64,000 bases of DNA from Loigolactobacillus bifermentans DSM 20003 (lineage in GTDB: Bacteria > Bacillota > Bacilli > Lactobacillales > Lactobacillaceae): NCBI RefSeq assembly GCF_001434575.1, contig NZ_AZDA01000046.1, positions 1 to 64,000 on the forward strand, written 5' to 3'. Numbering within the stretch: position 1 is the first letter of the stretch; every line of letters begins with the position of its first letter. Under the pieces are notes generated by a model. The model had not been told where the DNA came from. It saw only the letters and a program-made list of their open reading frames with translations, and searched no databases. A program made the translations under genes and the position numbers. Positions 29,882 through 38,702 of the stretch are shown here, one piece after another.

Positions 29882-30676
29882 CTAAAGTTCGTCCGTTAAT
29901 TTAACATCAATACCAAGGTCATCACGAACACCAGCATAACCTTCAGCTTCAAGCTTTTCAGCTAATTCTGGGCCGCCTGTTTCAACGATCTTACCACCCA
30001 TCATGACATGAACCGTATCAGGTACAATATAGTTTAACAAACGTTGATAATGGGTAATGATCAAGGAACCAAAGTCAGCACCACGCATTGAGTTAACCCC
30101 ACGTGAAACGACCTTCAAAGCATCAATATCCAAGCCAGAATCAATTTCATCTAAAATGGCAAATTTAGGCTTGATCATTAATAATTGTAAAATTTCGTTC
30201 CGTTTCTTTTCACCACCGGAAAAGCCTTCGTTTAAGTAACGTTCAGACATTTCATCAGTCATGTCTAAGATCTTTTGTTTTTCATCTAATAATTTCATAA
30301 ATTCCATAACCGGAATCTGATCGTCTGGATCGCGACGCGCATTAATGGCAGCACGCAAAAACTCGATATTGGTCACACCTGCAATTTCAGCTGGGTATTG
30401 CATTGCTAAAAATAGACCGGCACGTGCGCGTTCATCAACAGGCTTTTCAACAATACTCTCACCGTCTAATAAAATATCACCAGAGGTGACTTTGTATGCG
30501 CTGTTACCCATGATTGCTTGAGATAAGGTTGACTTACCAGTACCATTTGGGCCCATGATGGCATGAATTTCGCCAGTTTTCATGGTTAAGTTGACCCCTT
30601 TAAGAATTTCTTTGGCTGTTCCTTTATCTTCGTCGACAACAGAAACGTGTAAGTCTTTGACTTCTAACTTTGCCAT
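29882..30676 (-). CDS. sufC: SUF system ABC ATPase SufC
   Basis: Cytosolic ABC-type ATPase (264 aa) that drives conformational changes in SufBCD. Walker A is GPNGTGKST, the signature is FSGGEKKRNEI and Walker B is FAILDEIDSGLD. It is the first gene of the operon, with a GGAGGAG site and a promoter about 70 nt upstream. Confidence 0.97.
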   Translation of the reverse strand: MAKLEVKDLHVSVVDEDKGTAKEILKGVNLTMKTGEIHAIMGPNGTGKSTLSQAIMGNSAYKVTSGDILLDGESIVEKPVDERARAGLFLAMQYPAEIAGVTNIEFLRAAINARRDPDDQIPVMEFMKLLDEKQKILDMTDEMSERYLNEGFSGGEKKRNEILQLLMIKPKFAILDEIDSGLDIDALKVVSRGVNSMRGADFGSLIITHYQRLLNYIVPDTVHVMMGGKIVETGGPELAEKLEAEGYAGVRDDLGIDVKLTDEL

Positions 30677-30738
30677 TGTATAATCTCCTCCAATCCGATC
30701 AGCATTTTGATATGCTCCGGAATTTTCTTCACAACGTC

Positions 30739-30767
30739 ATTTTAGACTAATTGAGAATGTTTTTCAA
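30739..30767 (-). promoter_or_regulatory. Promoter of the sufCDSUB operon
   Basis: Minus-strand TTGAAA, 17 nt, TAAAAT, about 65 nt upstream of the sufC start. Confidence 0.8.
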
Positions 30768-30892
30768 CAGCTTAGAATACTCTCATAAAACTCGTTTTAG
30801 AAAAGATTCATGGTAATGGCTAAACCGCTTACTACACGATAGCAAAAAGCACGCTCAATAAAATTAAAATGAGACAAATTTAATTTTACACC

Positions 30893-30931
30893 AAAAAACT
30901 GCTAACGTCGATTGCGACGCTAGCAGTTTTT
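30893..30931. terminator. Bidirectional terminator near the suf/prophage boundary
   Basis: AAAAACTGCTAACGTCG-attg-CGACGCTAGCAGTTTTT, a 17-bp stem with one non-Watson-Crick position, flanked by A and T runs. It shields suf from prophage transcription or ends a transcript leaving the prophage. Confidence 0.85.
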
Positions 30932-30986
30932 ACAAATTATTTCACTGGTAATTTTTAATATTTTAACGCGGGCGTTTATAGCAACA

Positions 30987-31006
30987 TTTCCGCCCTTTTT
31001 CCGCCC
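30987..31006. repeat. Two direct repeats at the prophage left end
   Basis: TTTCCGCCC occurs twice with 11-nt periodicity (30987-30995 and 30998-31006), about one helical turn apart. They could be integrase or excisionase arm-type sites near the attachment site. Confidence 0.35.
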
Positions 31007-31066
31007 CAATTTACAACTGTCAAAATGACCGGGCTAGGATCTATAATTGAATACTTTTAATTGCTT

Positions 31067-31086
31067 AGCCTGGCCGATGCCAGGCT
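31067..31086. terminator. Hairpin after the lysis module
   Basis: AGCCTGGC-CGAT-GCCAGGCT, a perfect 8-bp stem just past the last lysis-module gene. The T-rich side (TTTATTTATT) is on the plus strand, so it may stop transcription entering the phage rather than leaving it. Confidence 0.5.
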
Positions 31087-31090
31087 TTAT

Positions 31091-31315
31091 TTATTGCCAG
31101 GATTCAATCACGATTGAATCATTATGCTTATGATGTAAATCATCCGTATAGGCATCCTGGTAGAACCTCAATTTAAATGCCAAATTTTCGACTGGATTGT
31201 AGATTTCTTCATATTTAGGGTGATTAGGATTTGAGATCATAATCGTAACCCCTTTGCCCTTTATTTTGGCATTTTTAATAAAATCTAGCAACTGTGCTTT
31301 ACGTGTTTCTTCCAT
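31091..31315 (-). CDS. Small prophage protein downstream of endolysin
   Basis: A 74-aa protein with no recognised domain. The first half is basic (KNAKIKGKGVTIMI); the second half is acidic and aromatic, with a HHKHN stretch near the end. Its ATG overlaps the endolysin stop (TAATG), so it is translationally coupled to the lysis genes. Genes at this prophage end are often lysogenic-conversion genes, but no function can be assigned. Confidence 0.6.
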   Translation of the reverse strand: MEETRKAQLLDFIKNAKIKGKGVTIMISNPNHPKYEEIYNPVENLAFKLRFYQDAYTDDLHHKHNDSIVIESWQ

Positions 31316-32307
31316 TAAAATTCACCCCATAAATCATTTGCACTGCCAGTTGGATGAACAGGCAAGTAAATGTCATCGTTACTATATGATTTGTAATGCA
31401 CCCAGCAGTAGCCATCCCGATTGATATAACCATCATAATAAACCGTGCAATTTGGTGGTAAGTTACCTGCCTTTTCGCCGCTTAATGATGGCGAATAACG
31501 GGCTTGAATTTCCTTATTGCCATTTGTAAAATGCCAATTTTCTGCCGTCAAACCCGTACTTGGTCCTGGGTTTGGTGCAGTCGTGATTACGCCGTGCTGC
31601 GGTTTAGCTGGATTGCTGACCACATTGCTATTGCTATCTAAGCTAGAAGTCCCCGTCACTACATCGTGCGCAAAGACTGCTTGTGACACGCCTTGGCTAT
31701 TTAAATAATCAACCGGGTCCTGGTGATTGCCCCAAAAATTATCCGAAATAAACTTGTGGGTTACAATACCACCTTCAACCTGGTTGAATTGCAGTGGAAT
31801 ACCAAACTTAACCGCCATATCATGTGCTAGTTTCACATAAGCCGCATAGTCAGCTTTGAACTGCTCATAGGTGCTGGCATAACCTAATTCAATTTGAACC
31901 GGACTGTTATTATTAGCGTACTCACCAGCACCCCAGGCAACGTAGCCTGGTTCGCCACCTTGATAGACCTTACCCCAATCACCAACTACGTATTGCGTAT
32001 AGGTTTGTGAGGTTGACCAATTATTCTTGAAAAAACTAGCATTATCCGCTGCACCCGATGGCACGCCCACATAGTGCATTATAATAAATCGGTTAATTGC
32101 CTTAACACTAGAACCTTCACCGGCACCCAATGCATAGGTTTTGTCAATCGTATAGGCCTTAGCTGGTGACGCCGTAAGGTCAGCAAGACGTTTAACAGTC
32201 GCCGATGTCGCTTGTTGCACCGTCGGCATTGACTGCGTACTCAAAACAGTTGGCCCAATTAAAAAGGCGGCCGCTAATGCGACTGCCCCATTCTTTGCTT
32301 TACTCAT
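31315..32307 (-). CDS. Endolysin: secreted N-acetylmuramoyl-L-alanine amidase
   Basis: A 330-aa lysin. Residues 1-40 form a signal-peptide-like start (AKNGAVALAAAFLIGPTVLST). Next is an Amidase_2 domain (about 60-215: IMHYVGVPSGAADNASFF, VQIELG, GIVTHKFISDNFWGNHQDP). A linker leads to a C-terminal SH3b-type wall-binding domain (about 255-330, with YDGYINRDGYCWVHYKSYSN). I chose the ATG at 32307 because CGGAGG precedes it; a 38-residue upstream extension would overlap the holin frame. The hydrophobic N-terminus suggests Sec export, with the holin setting timing. Confidence 0.9.
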   Translation of the reverse strand: MSKAKNGAVALAAAFLIGPTVLSTQSMPTVQQATSATVKRLADLTASPAKAYTIDKTYALGAGEGSSVKAINRFIIMHYVGVPSGAADNASFFKNNWSTSQTYTQYVVGDWGKVYQGGEPGYVAWGAGEYANNNSPVQIELGYASTYEQFKADYAAYVKLAHDMAVKFGIPLQFNQVEGGIVTHKFISDNFWGNHQDPVDYLNSQGVSQAVFAHDVVTGTSSLDSNSNVVSNPAKPQHGVITTAPNPGPSTGLTAENWHFTNGNKEIQARYSPSLSGEKAGNLPPNCTVYYDGYINRDGYCWVHYKSYSNDDIYLPVHPTGSANDLWGEF

Positions 32308-32761
32308 TTTTTGCCTCCGTTTCTGTTGGCGTAACGCCTGTTGTACCAATTGTGCTAACTGCTGTGGCTGATACTGATAGTAACTTAGCTTGCAGCGACT
32401 CAATCTGTTCTTGCGCATCACTCACGGCTTTAAGTGCCGATTCGGTTTGCGAAGCTTTTGCCTTGAGATCCTTATTCGTTGCTAGCTTTTCAGCCACAAT
32501 TGTTTTTAATCCCTTAATGCCATCAAAGGCACCACAGCTAGCGCCACCGCTAAAAGCCCCTACCACCGCACAGGCTACGTAATTGCTATCATCCGTTAGT
32601 GCTGTTGCAATGAGGCCACCAACAGCACCTAAAATCACTGCCAAAAACGGGATTGCTGCCGATGGAATCGGTGTGGCCTTTTTAAGCAATTGTGAAATCA
32701 CACTTACAGCAACTGCAATAATGAACAGTTCCGCCTCACTGGCTAGACTATTAATTTCCAT
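32300..32761 (-). CDS. Phage holin
   Basis: A 153-aa small membrane protein directly upstream of the endolysin, overlapping it by 8 nt. Two or three hydrophobic segments are seen (LFIIAVAVSVISQLL, AIPFLAVILGAVGGLIATAL, VACAVVGAFSGGASCGAF), followed by a charged coiled-coil-like C-terminal tail rich in Lys, Glu and Gln. It would form membrane lesions that trigger lysis. The call is based on topology and position. Confidence 0.8.
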   Translation of the reverse strand: MEINSLASEAELFIIAVAVSVISQLLKKATPIPSAAIPFLAVILGAVGGLIATALTDDSNYVACAVVGAFSGGASCGAFDGIKGLKTIVAEKLATNKDLKAKASQTESALKAVSDAQEQIESLQAKLLSVSATAVSTIGTTGVTPTETEAKNE

Positions 32762-33148
32762 TTAATCATCTCCATTCCTAATAGGTAACGCACAGACCAT
32801 GGCATAAAGCCGTTCGCCTGTGCCATTGCCGCCTAAATCGCGATAACTGCGAAACAAATAGCCAAGGTCATCTAAATCAGCTGTGCTGATATAGCCCTTG
32901 GCTAAATGCATGTTGCAAATTGTATATAGCTCATGGTGCAGCATCGCCACAATTCCAGCCTGTTGCAGTTCCAATTGTCTGTTGTGGACAATGTCGTTGT
33001 CTTCGAGGTGATCAAGCCGTTTGTTGCGTGCTGCTTGATCACGGGCAATACGTTTTGTGAGTGATGACCATACTTTTAAGATTCCGGCGACAATGCCGCC
33101 GCCCGTTAAGGCTGTGATAACGCTATTGAGTTCTAAAAATCCGTGCAC
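32762..33148 (-). CDS. Lysis-module membrane protein (holin-associated)
   Basis: A 128-aa protein with one N-terminal hydrophobic segment (VITALTGGGIVAGILKVW), then a charged helical stretch (KRIARDQAARNKRLDHLEDND) and a globular part. It directly precedes the holin gene, the usual place of a second holin or antiholin in lactobacillus phages. Exact role unproven. Confidence 0.6.
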   Translation of the reverse strand: MHGFLELNSVITALTGGGIVAGILKVWSSLTKRIARDQAARNKRLDHLEDNDIVHNRQLELQQAGIVAMLHHELYTICNMHLAKGYISTADLDDLGYLFRSYRDLGGNGTGERLYAMVCALPIRNGDD

Positions 33149-33160
33149 GTCATCGCCTTC

Positions 33161-33490
33161 CTATTCCGTTTTTTCGGCTTCTGGGGTTACACCATTGGTC
33201 CCATCACCTGGTTCTGCTGCCGGTTCCGTTGATTCTGTAGTCTCATTTGACGCATCTTTATCATCTGACACTGCCATTTTGTCTTGCACATCGTAAACCG
33301 CATCGTTAAATGCAGCTAAATCCTGACGTACTTCCTTTTTATTAGTATCATACAATTCTTGATTGATTGTTGATGCTGTAATTGTGCTGTGACCATTATC
33401 ATTCCCGATTTTGGCAGTGAAACTCATCGCCAAAGCATCTCCAACATAAGACTGACCTGATAAGCTAATTGATTTAGTTGTTTTTAACAT
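33161..33490 (-). CDS. Small phage protein downstream of tail fibre
   Basis: A 109-aa protein starting MLKTTKSISLSG. The middle (TASTINQELYDTNKKEVRQD) is helical, and the last 35 residues are rich in Glu, Thr, Pro and Ala. The start follows GGAAAGG. Proteins of this type occur between tail fibre and holin genes in lactobacillus siphoviruses; no function is known to me. Confidence 0.6.
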   Translation of the reverse strand: MLKTTKSISLSGQSYVGDALAMSFTAKIGNDNGHSTITASTINQELYDTNKKEVRQDLAAFNDAVYDVQDKMAVSDDKDASNETTESTEPAAEPGDGTNGVTPEAEKTE

Positions 33491-33653
33491 TTTTATCATC
33501 CTTTCCTGCTTGTAATTCTTTGATTTTATTTTGCAAGGCTTCATTGGTTACCTGTAAATTGGCAATCAATTGGTCCTTACGTGCCATTTCAACCGCATGA
33601 TTACTTGCCATTTTGTTAATTAAAGTCTGCGCATTAATTTGTACTTGTTCCAT
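33474..33653 (-). CDS. Small coiled-coil phage protein (59 aa)
   Basis: A 59-codon frame starting MEQVQINAQTLINKMA, almost entirely predicted helix with heptad-like spacing (LIANLQVTNEALQNKIKEL). GGAGG lies 9 nt before its ATG, inside the end of the large tail gene, which it overlaps by 20 nt. It overlaps the next gene's start by 17 nt. The tight packing and strong ribosome binding site make it a real gene. Possibly a tail-fibre accessory protein. Confidence 0.75.
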   Translation of the reverse strand: MEQVQINAQTLINKMASNHAVEMARKDQLIANLQVTNEALQNKIKELQAGKDDKNVKNN

Positions 33654-36600
33654 TGATTATTGCCTCCAATTTTTTGAGTCGTTCTTCATGGTCATTCAAA
33701 ATTACATTGTGGTACATGGAAATGCGATCGTATGCCAGGTTGTCGACTTCGCCATCGCGATAAGTCACAACCTCATTCAGACCTGCAGCGTCAAAATCAT
33801 CGGCAATGAAGCCATAGTGCTTTTCAATTCTCACATCCGCTGCTGGTGTGGTGCCATTCGTCAATGATTTGGCTAGACTTTCCATTTCTGTTTTGTCGTA
33901 CCACTCCGCTGGTTTAATCTTTAAAATACGTTTTGCCTTGTTGATCACGCCTGTTGCGGCCGTGTCGGCTACTTTATACTTACGAGCGGACGTTAAACGC
34001 CCCAAAGTGCCGTAACTAGTCACAACAACATGGTCCCCACTTGAATACGTCCGGAAATAAATGTCACGAGATCCAACTCGCTTGCCGGTATCATCCGTGG
34101 TAATGAAGAACGTACTAGGACCGCCGCCAGCGAACGATGTTAGGGCAATTGTGTCGCCCATTAAAGCTGCATCAGTGCCACCATTTGCAATTGCATTTAG
34201 TTCACTGCCAGTGACGTTAGCACCAATCAACAGCTGCGGAAAGACTGGCAAACCATAATCCTGTTTCGTACTAGTACCAGCTTGTAAACTAATCGCTTTT
34301 GGGTTTTCAATTTCCGTTAAATCATTACGGATCGTCATCCCTGCGCCCGCAATAGCATTACCTGGCACCGTAACACCTTTATACTTGCTGGTACCTAACA
34401 CCAAATCATCCTTGGCAATAACAAACATGCCGGTTTCTTTGATGTAATTACTGTTAAAACTGATTGACCCATAAGTCGGGTCCTGACCGTTCATCCAAGC
34501 ATTATCAACCAGGTATAAGGCACCATTTGCAAAATGAATACCGTTATTGCCTGTGTCTCGTACGTCCATTGTGCCATTATCAACACTAATGTTGAGCAAT
34601 CCATTGATCGATTTGATTGCACCTTTTGTAAATAGGATCTCACCACTGTTTAAATCAATCATCAGATTAGCACCATTGATCGTACCAGTTGTAATGTTAC
34701 TGGCATTAAGGTTAATCACATCAATCACATTGGCATCAATCGAACCAGCTGTTAATTTGCTGGCGGATAAATTTGCAATGGCTGAATCCTGAATAGCTGC
34801 ATATTCGATGTAGGTGTCACCCGTAATCCAGATTTGTTGTCCTGATAATACTAGGCCGGCTAGGCTAACATCTATCATGCTTTTAACATCGTCAGATTGA
34901 ACTGACAGACTCAACTCATTTTGAAGTTGTAAAAACTGAGATTGTGTTGCCTGCTCCGATGGATTTGGCGCCCAAAAACGTGGTCCACTAGTGCCGAGGG
35001 TTACCGAAGCTGTCGAAACGGTGAACGTGGCGCCAACTGGGAAATTATCCAATCGCCACTGCATTGTTAATGATTTCGTCTTGTCAGTCTCGGACCCCAA
35101 GACAAATGTGTACGTGTACCAATTCCAACCTTTTTTAATTGGCACTGAAGTTACCCCTGATAGCTGCCACGTTTGATAACCATCACCAGTTTGTGGTATA
35201 AACGTGCCCCCATCAGAACTTGCAGTTATTGCAAAACCGAGTGTCACCTGTTGTCCAAGTGCATCGCGCTGTAATGTATATTTGCCACACCCCTGGTTTG
35301 CATTACCAGTCCCAGTGACCGTTAGCGAATTAGCTGTACCCAGTAGTAAATTACCTCTAACGACATTATTAACCGAAGTTATTGTTGATGTCAGTTGATT
35401 ATTTAACAACGTTAATTGTTCCTGTGTAACACCGTCACTTACTGTCGCCTGTATCCCAGCTATATCTAGTTGTAATCTAGAAATCTCATCCTCACTATTG
35501 ATTGCAATAGCTTCAATATTATCTGCTTTCTGCGATAATGCGGTAAGAGCAGCATTATTGTTATAGCGTCCTGGCACATATACACCTACATCTTGATCAA
35601 TAACTATCATTGGTCGAGATATGTTTAAATCGGAGTGGACGCCTTTTACCCACCCGTATAGGCGTACGTATAGCATGCCATCTGGCACAGTTGTTGATAC
35701 CTTGTACGTTTGCCATTGATTGTTCGTACTACCACTATAAAAATTTAAAATTCCGTCACCATATTTACTGATGTCAGCGGACAAATCAAAGTTTTGAGTA
35801 TTTGATGTGTTTGCATATTGAAACTGAACTCTTGCACTATTATCAGTGCCATCTGTTGGTACCCAGTATCTAATAGCATCGATTGACACAGATACTTTCC
35901 GCCCTGGGGTAACAGGAATCCAGCCACTAATAAACTCAACAGTCGGTTTATCTTTAATATTAGTATCGGACGTGGCCGGACTTCCCATATTTAAAATTCT
36001 GCTACCGTCGTGAGAGCCATCTTGTCTGACCATTCTGATTCCACCATTAAATAGCCAAAATTTCCAACCACTAAAGTCCGGGTCCCATTCACTATTGTTT
36101 AACTGATTGACCTGTCCCATTGCATTAACTTGAGCATTCAGTTTGCTAACTGTATTTGTTATAGAATCAGCTAAAATATCCGTTTGTGCTTGTACATACT
36201 CTTCTGTAACAAAACCACTTGTAGCAGCCGTTAACTCCGACTTAGTCACCATTGTTTGAACTTTGTCCGCCTGAATCTTCATCTGACCTGACAGTGAATC
36301 AACGCTTTTGTTGAGCTTATCCGTTATGGTGCTGTCGGCCTTCAGCGCCAATTGATCATTAGCCAAGTCTAACCCAGCGGCTGTTTGAGTGACCGTGTTT
36401 TTCAAATCATCCACGATCTGTTGGCTGGCCAGGGTTGACATGGTGCCTTTAACGTCATCTATATCCGTTTTGATTTGGGTATAGTTTTCGGTTAGATCCT
36501 CAGCCTGATTCAAGGCGGTCAAGGCATTTGCGGCGGCTTCAGTCATACCCTCTTTAACGTTGTCCATGGCATCACTAACACTGGCCAACGTTGCTGTCAT

Positions 36601-38025
36601 ATCGCCAAAGTTGGCTGCATTGGCTTCTGCTTGGGCCATAGCAGCTTCAATTTGGGCTTTTAAATCTGGTATTTGGGCAGCCTTTTCATCGACTTCTTTG
36701 CGGATTTCTTCGCCGGTTAAATCATCAACCGCCTTTGTCCACTTGCCACCTTCATACTTGTACATGGTGATTTTGCTGCCTTCTTGGTCATACCAGACAT
36801 CGCCTTCAGTTCCAGTATCAGCATCGGTAGGCGCCTTATCACTCCAGGTATTGGCATTTTTACCGTTCGCCGCCACGGCTTTCACGTTACGATCAATACT
36901 GGTTACCTGGCTTTGTAGCCTGGTAATGGTGTGGTTCACATCTGGGCTGGGCTTGGTGGTGGAGTCAAAGGTCACCGTTAAGTATTCCTGCTGCACAGGT
37001 GACCAGGTAAATGCTGTTAATTCAGCTTTGACTTCTTCCCGGTCCTTGCTATGGATAAACGTCGCTGTATCACCAGGATAAACCCGGTTAAACTGACCTT
37101 TATCGCGATATTCTTCAGTGTTTTCCAGCAAAATCACATTTAATTTGTAAGTGGTAGCCGGTTTATCCAGGTTGTTCGTTTCAAAATCAGCTTTGGCGGC
37201 TTTGCGTAGCAAGTCATATGCTTCTTCTAATGGCACTGCATTCTCATCATCTGAAGCCGTATTTTCATCAATGGCCTTCACATCCGAATACTGAACAACC
37301 GCAATTCGTGGCTTGCGATAATTACCGATCAGCGGACTATCCACGTACTTTTCAGGTAGCAGCAGGCCATTATACCCTTCTGGCATAATGCGCGTGACCA
37401 CGTTGGCCGTGGCAGTTTGGGCCGAATACCCGGTTAAATTTTTACCATCTCGGAAAATAACACCACGATCACTGCCAATTTTATCGGCAACATTAAACTC
37501 AAAATTATCCCATTCAAATTCGCCGCCCCAACGGCTAACGAACGTATTGTCATCAGTGCCAATTAAGGCGGCCAGCGCTGACATACGCACCATTCTAGCC
37601 GTGGCTACGTTAGCCAGGTTTGAGGCTACTTTAAATCCTGATTCATATTGTGTTCGCTCCAAAATCTGTTTCAGCGCATCGCTACCGGTCTTGTCCACCA
37701 CATTGGTATCTTCTACAAAATTCTGCATCAGGTCCCAGAATACGTGATAGGCATGCACTGTGAGCATTCCCATTGACTTCGTCACGGTATCAATCCGAAA
37801 AGCCTGGTCGTGATTATGAATGCTAGGTGTTGGCACGGTTATAAGCCGTTCTTCTGTTAATTCAAACCCATAAGGGCTAAATAACGGATAATCAAATTGC
37901 AATTCAAACTTTGCGTTTAATTGCCAAGTCACTGTATCATTTGAAACATCCTGCAGCACGTGACCGTTGTGCGTAAAATCCGTTACATCACTGTTGTAAA
38001 GTTGAATCAAAGCGTCCAACACCAC
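33634..38025 (-). CDS. Tail-associated endopeptidase / host-recognition protein with S74-like C-terminus
   Basis: A 1463-aa tail-tip protein. Residues 1-380 match the prophage tail endopeptidase/minor structural protein N-terminal domain. A long coiled-coil region follows (about 390-700), then carbohydrate-binding-like beta regions (about 730-860 and 930-1030) and repeats of short beta segments. The last about 120 residues resemble a Peptidase_S74 intramolecular chaperone: SARKYK has the Ser and Lys spaced as in the autocleavage dyad, and GFIADDFDAAGLNEVV follows. The exact start is unclear among GTG, GTG and TTG at 38025-38017 after AAAGG. It likely carries receptor binding. Confidence 0.82.
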   Translation of the reverse strand: MVLDALIQLYNSDVTDFTHNGHVLQDVSNDTVTWQLNAKFELQFDYPLFSPYGFELTEERLITVPTPSIHNHDQAFRIDTVTKSMGMLTVHAYHVFWDLMQNFVEDTNVVDKTGSDALKQILERTQYESGFKVASNLANVATARMVRMSALAALIGTDDNTFVSRWGGEFEWDNFEFNVADKIGSDRGVIFRDGKNLTGYSAQTATANVVTRIMPEGYNGLLLPEKYVDSPLIGNYRKPRIAVVQYSDVKAIDENTASDDENAVPLEEAYDLLRKAAKADFETNNLDKPATTYKLNVILLENTEEYRDKGQFNRVYPGDTATFIHSKDREEVKAELTAFTWSPVQQEYLTVTFDSTTKPSPDVNHTITRLQSQVTSIDRNVKAVAANGKNANTWSDKAPTDADTGTEGDVWYDQEGSKITMYKYEGGKWTKAVDDLTGEEIRKEVDEKAAQIPDLKAQIEAAMAQAEANAANFGDMTATLASVSDAMDNVKEGMTEAAANALTALNQAEDLTENYTQIKTDIDDVKGTMSTLASQQIVDDLKNTVTQTAAGLDLANDQLALKADSTITDKLNKSVDSLSGQMKIQADKVQTMVTKSELTAATSGFVTEEYVQAQTDILADSITNTVSKLNAQVNAMGQVNQLNNSEWDPDFSGWKFWLFNGGIRMVRQDGSHDGSRILNMGSPATSDTNIKDKPTVEFISGWIPVTPGRKVSVSIDAIRYWVPTDGTDNSARVQFQYANTSNTQNFDLSADISKYGDGILNFYSGSTNNQWQTYKVSTTVPDGMLYVRLYGWVKGVHSDLNISRPMIVIDQDVGVYVPGRYNNNAALTALSQKADNIEAIAINSEDEISRLQLDIAGIQATVSDGVTQEQLTLLNNQLTSTITSVNNVVRGNLLLGTANSLTVTGTGNANQGCGKYTLQRDALGQQVTLGFAITASSDGGTFIPQTGDGYQTWQLSGVTSVPIKKGWNWYTYTFVLGSETDKTKSLTMQWRLDNFPVGATFTVSTASVTLGTSGPRFWAPNPSEQATQSQFLQLQNELSLSVQSDDVKSMIDVSLAGLVLSGQQIWITGDTYIEYAAIQDSAIANLSASKLTAGSIDANVIDVINLNASNITTGTINGANLMIDLNSGEILFTKGAIKSINGLLNISVDNGTMDVRDTGNNGIHFANGALYLVDNAWMNGQDPTYGSISFNSNYIKETGMFVIAKDDLVLGTSKYKGVTVPGNAIAGAGMTIRNDLTEIENPKAISLQAGTSTKQDYGLPVFPQLLIGANVTGSELNAIANGGTDAALMGDTIALTSFAGGGPSTFFITTDDTGKRVGSRDIYFRTYSSGDHVVVTSYGTLGRLTSARKYKVADTAATGVINKAKRILKIKPAEWYDKTEMESLAKSLTNGTTPAADVRIEKHYGFIADDFDAAGLNEVVTYRDGEVDNLAYDRISMYHNVILNDHEERLKKLEAIINGTSTN

Positions 38026-38702
38026 CTTTCGTCAATCTCGATTTTGGTTGTTCCTGCTGCAAATTGAATCGTGTTTTTACCAGGTACCAACGTGGGGAAA
38101 GCACCTGTCATTTTATTATCCAAATTGGTTGCGCCTTTGTAACAAGTCTGTAGTCGACTATCGATCGTGACACTGCCATCTACGGCATCAACGCCTACAA
38201 CATCCCCATTTATGACTAGCTCACAATGATCACTGCCATACAGTGTGATCAACGGTTCAGCGGTTTGCCCACCAGGGTTAACCAAAGTGGTTGCTGCTGA
38301 AATGGTTACGACTGGCGTATTTTGATACTGAAATGGGTCAACAACTGCTGTAATGTTAAATGTTGCCACGGCTTCAGTGCTGTCCGGGGTGACATCGGAC
38401 ACATCAGCATTTTTAACCAATAAATAAAAATCTGGATCATTAGAAAAAGCGATTCGTTGGGCCGCCTGAATCAAGGCCCCAACTTGTCGCTTTTTGACTT
38501 GCAAATTGTTCAAATCATAATAGGTCATCGGTATGGTGATCGTGACATCCTTCCAGCCCAACTTACGGCTAAGCGATCCGTGCACGCGACCTGGTACCGC
38601 TGTATAACTGACATCCCGCTGGGCGCTTGGTAAATTAGGCATCTTGACGGTGTAAACTTCCAACGCCGTTAAGGATTGTCCATCGATTAACGTATCAATC
38701 AT
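38007..38702 (-). CDS. Distal tail protein (Dit-like)
   Basis: A 231-aa siphovirus tail component of the Dit type, the hub linking the tail tube to the tip complex. It shows the typical early KMPNLPSAQRDVSYTAVPGRVHG region (shown in part) and a C-terminal beta-rich galectin-like part. The ATG at 38702 overlaps the tape-measure stop (TAATG), with AGAGG 8 nt upstream. It sits between tape measure and tail endopeptidase, the standard position. Confidence 0.85.
   Translation of the reverse strand: MIDTLIDGQSLTALEVYTVKMPNLPSAQRDVSYTAVPGRVHGSLSRKLGWKDVTITIPMTYYDLNNLQVKKRQVGALIQAAQRIAFSNDPDFYLLVKNADVSDVTPDSTEAVATFNITAVVDPFQYQNTPVVTISAATTLVNPGGQTAEPLITLYGSDHCELVINGDVVGVDAVDGSVTIDSRLQTCYKGATNLDNKMTGAFPTLVPGKNTIQFAAGTTKIEIDERWCWTL

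Noticed and set aside
31025-31037. CCTAGCCCGG copy as attachment core
   Set aside because: The copy at the left end is inverted relative to the copy by the integrase; recombination between them would invert, not excise, the prophage.
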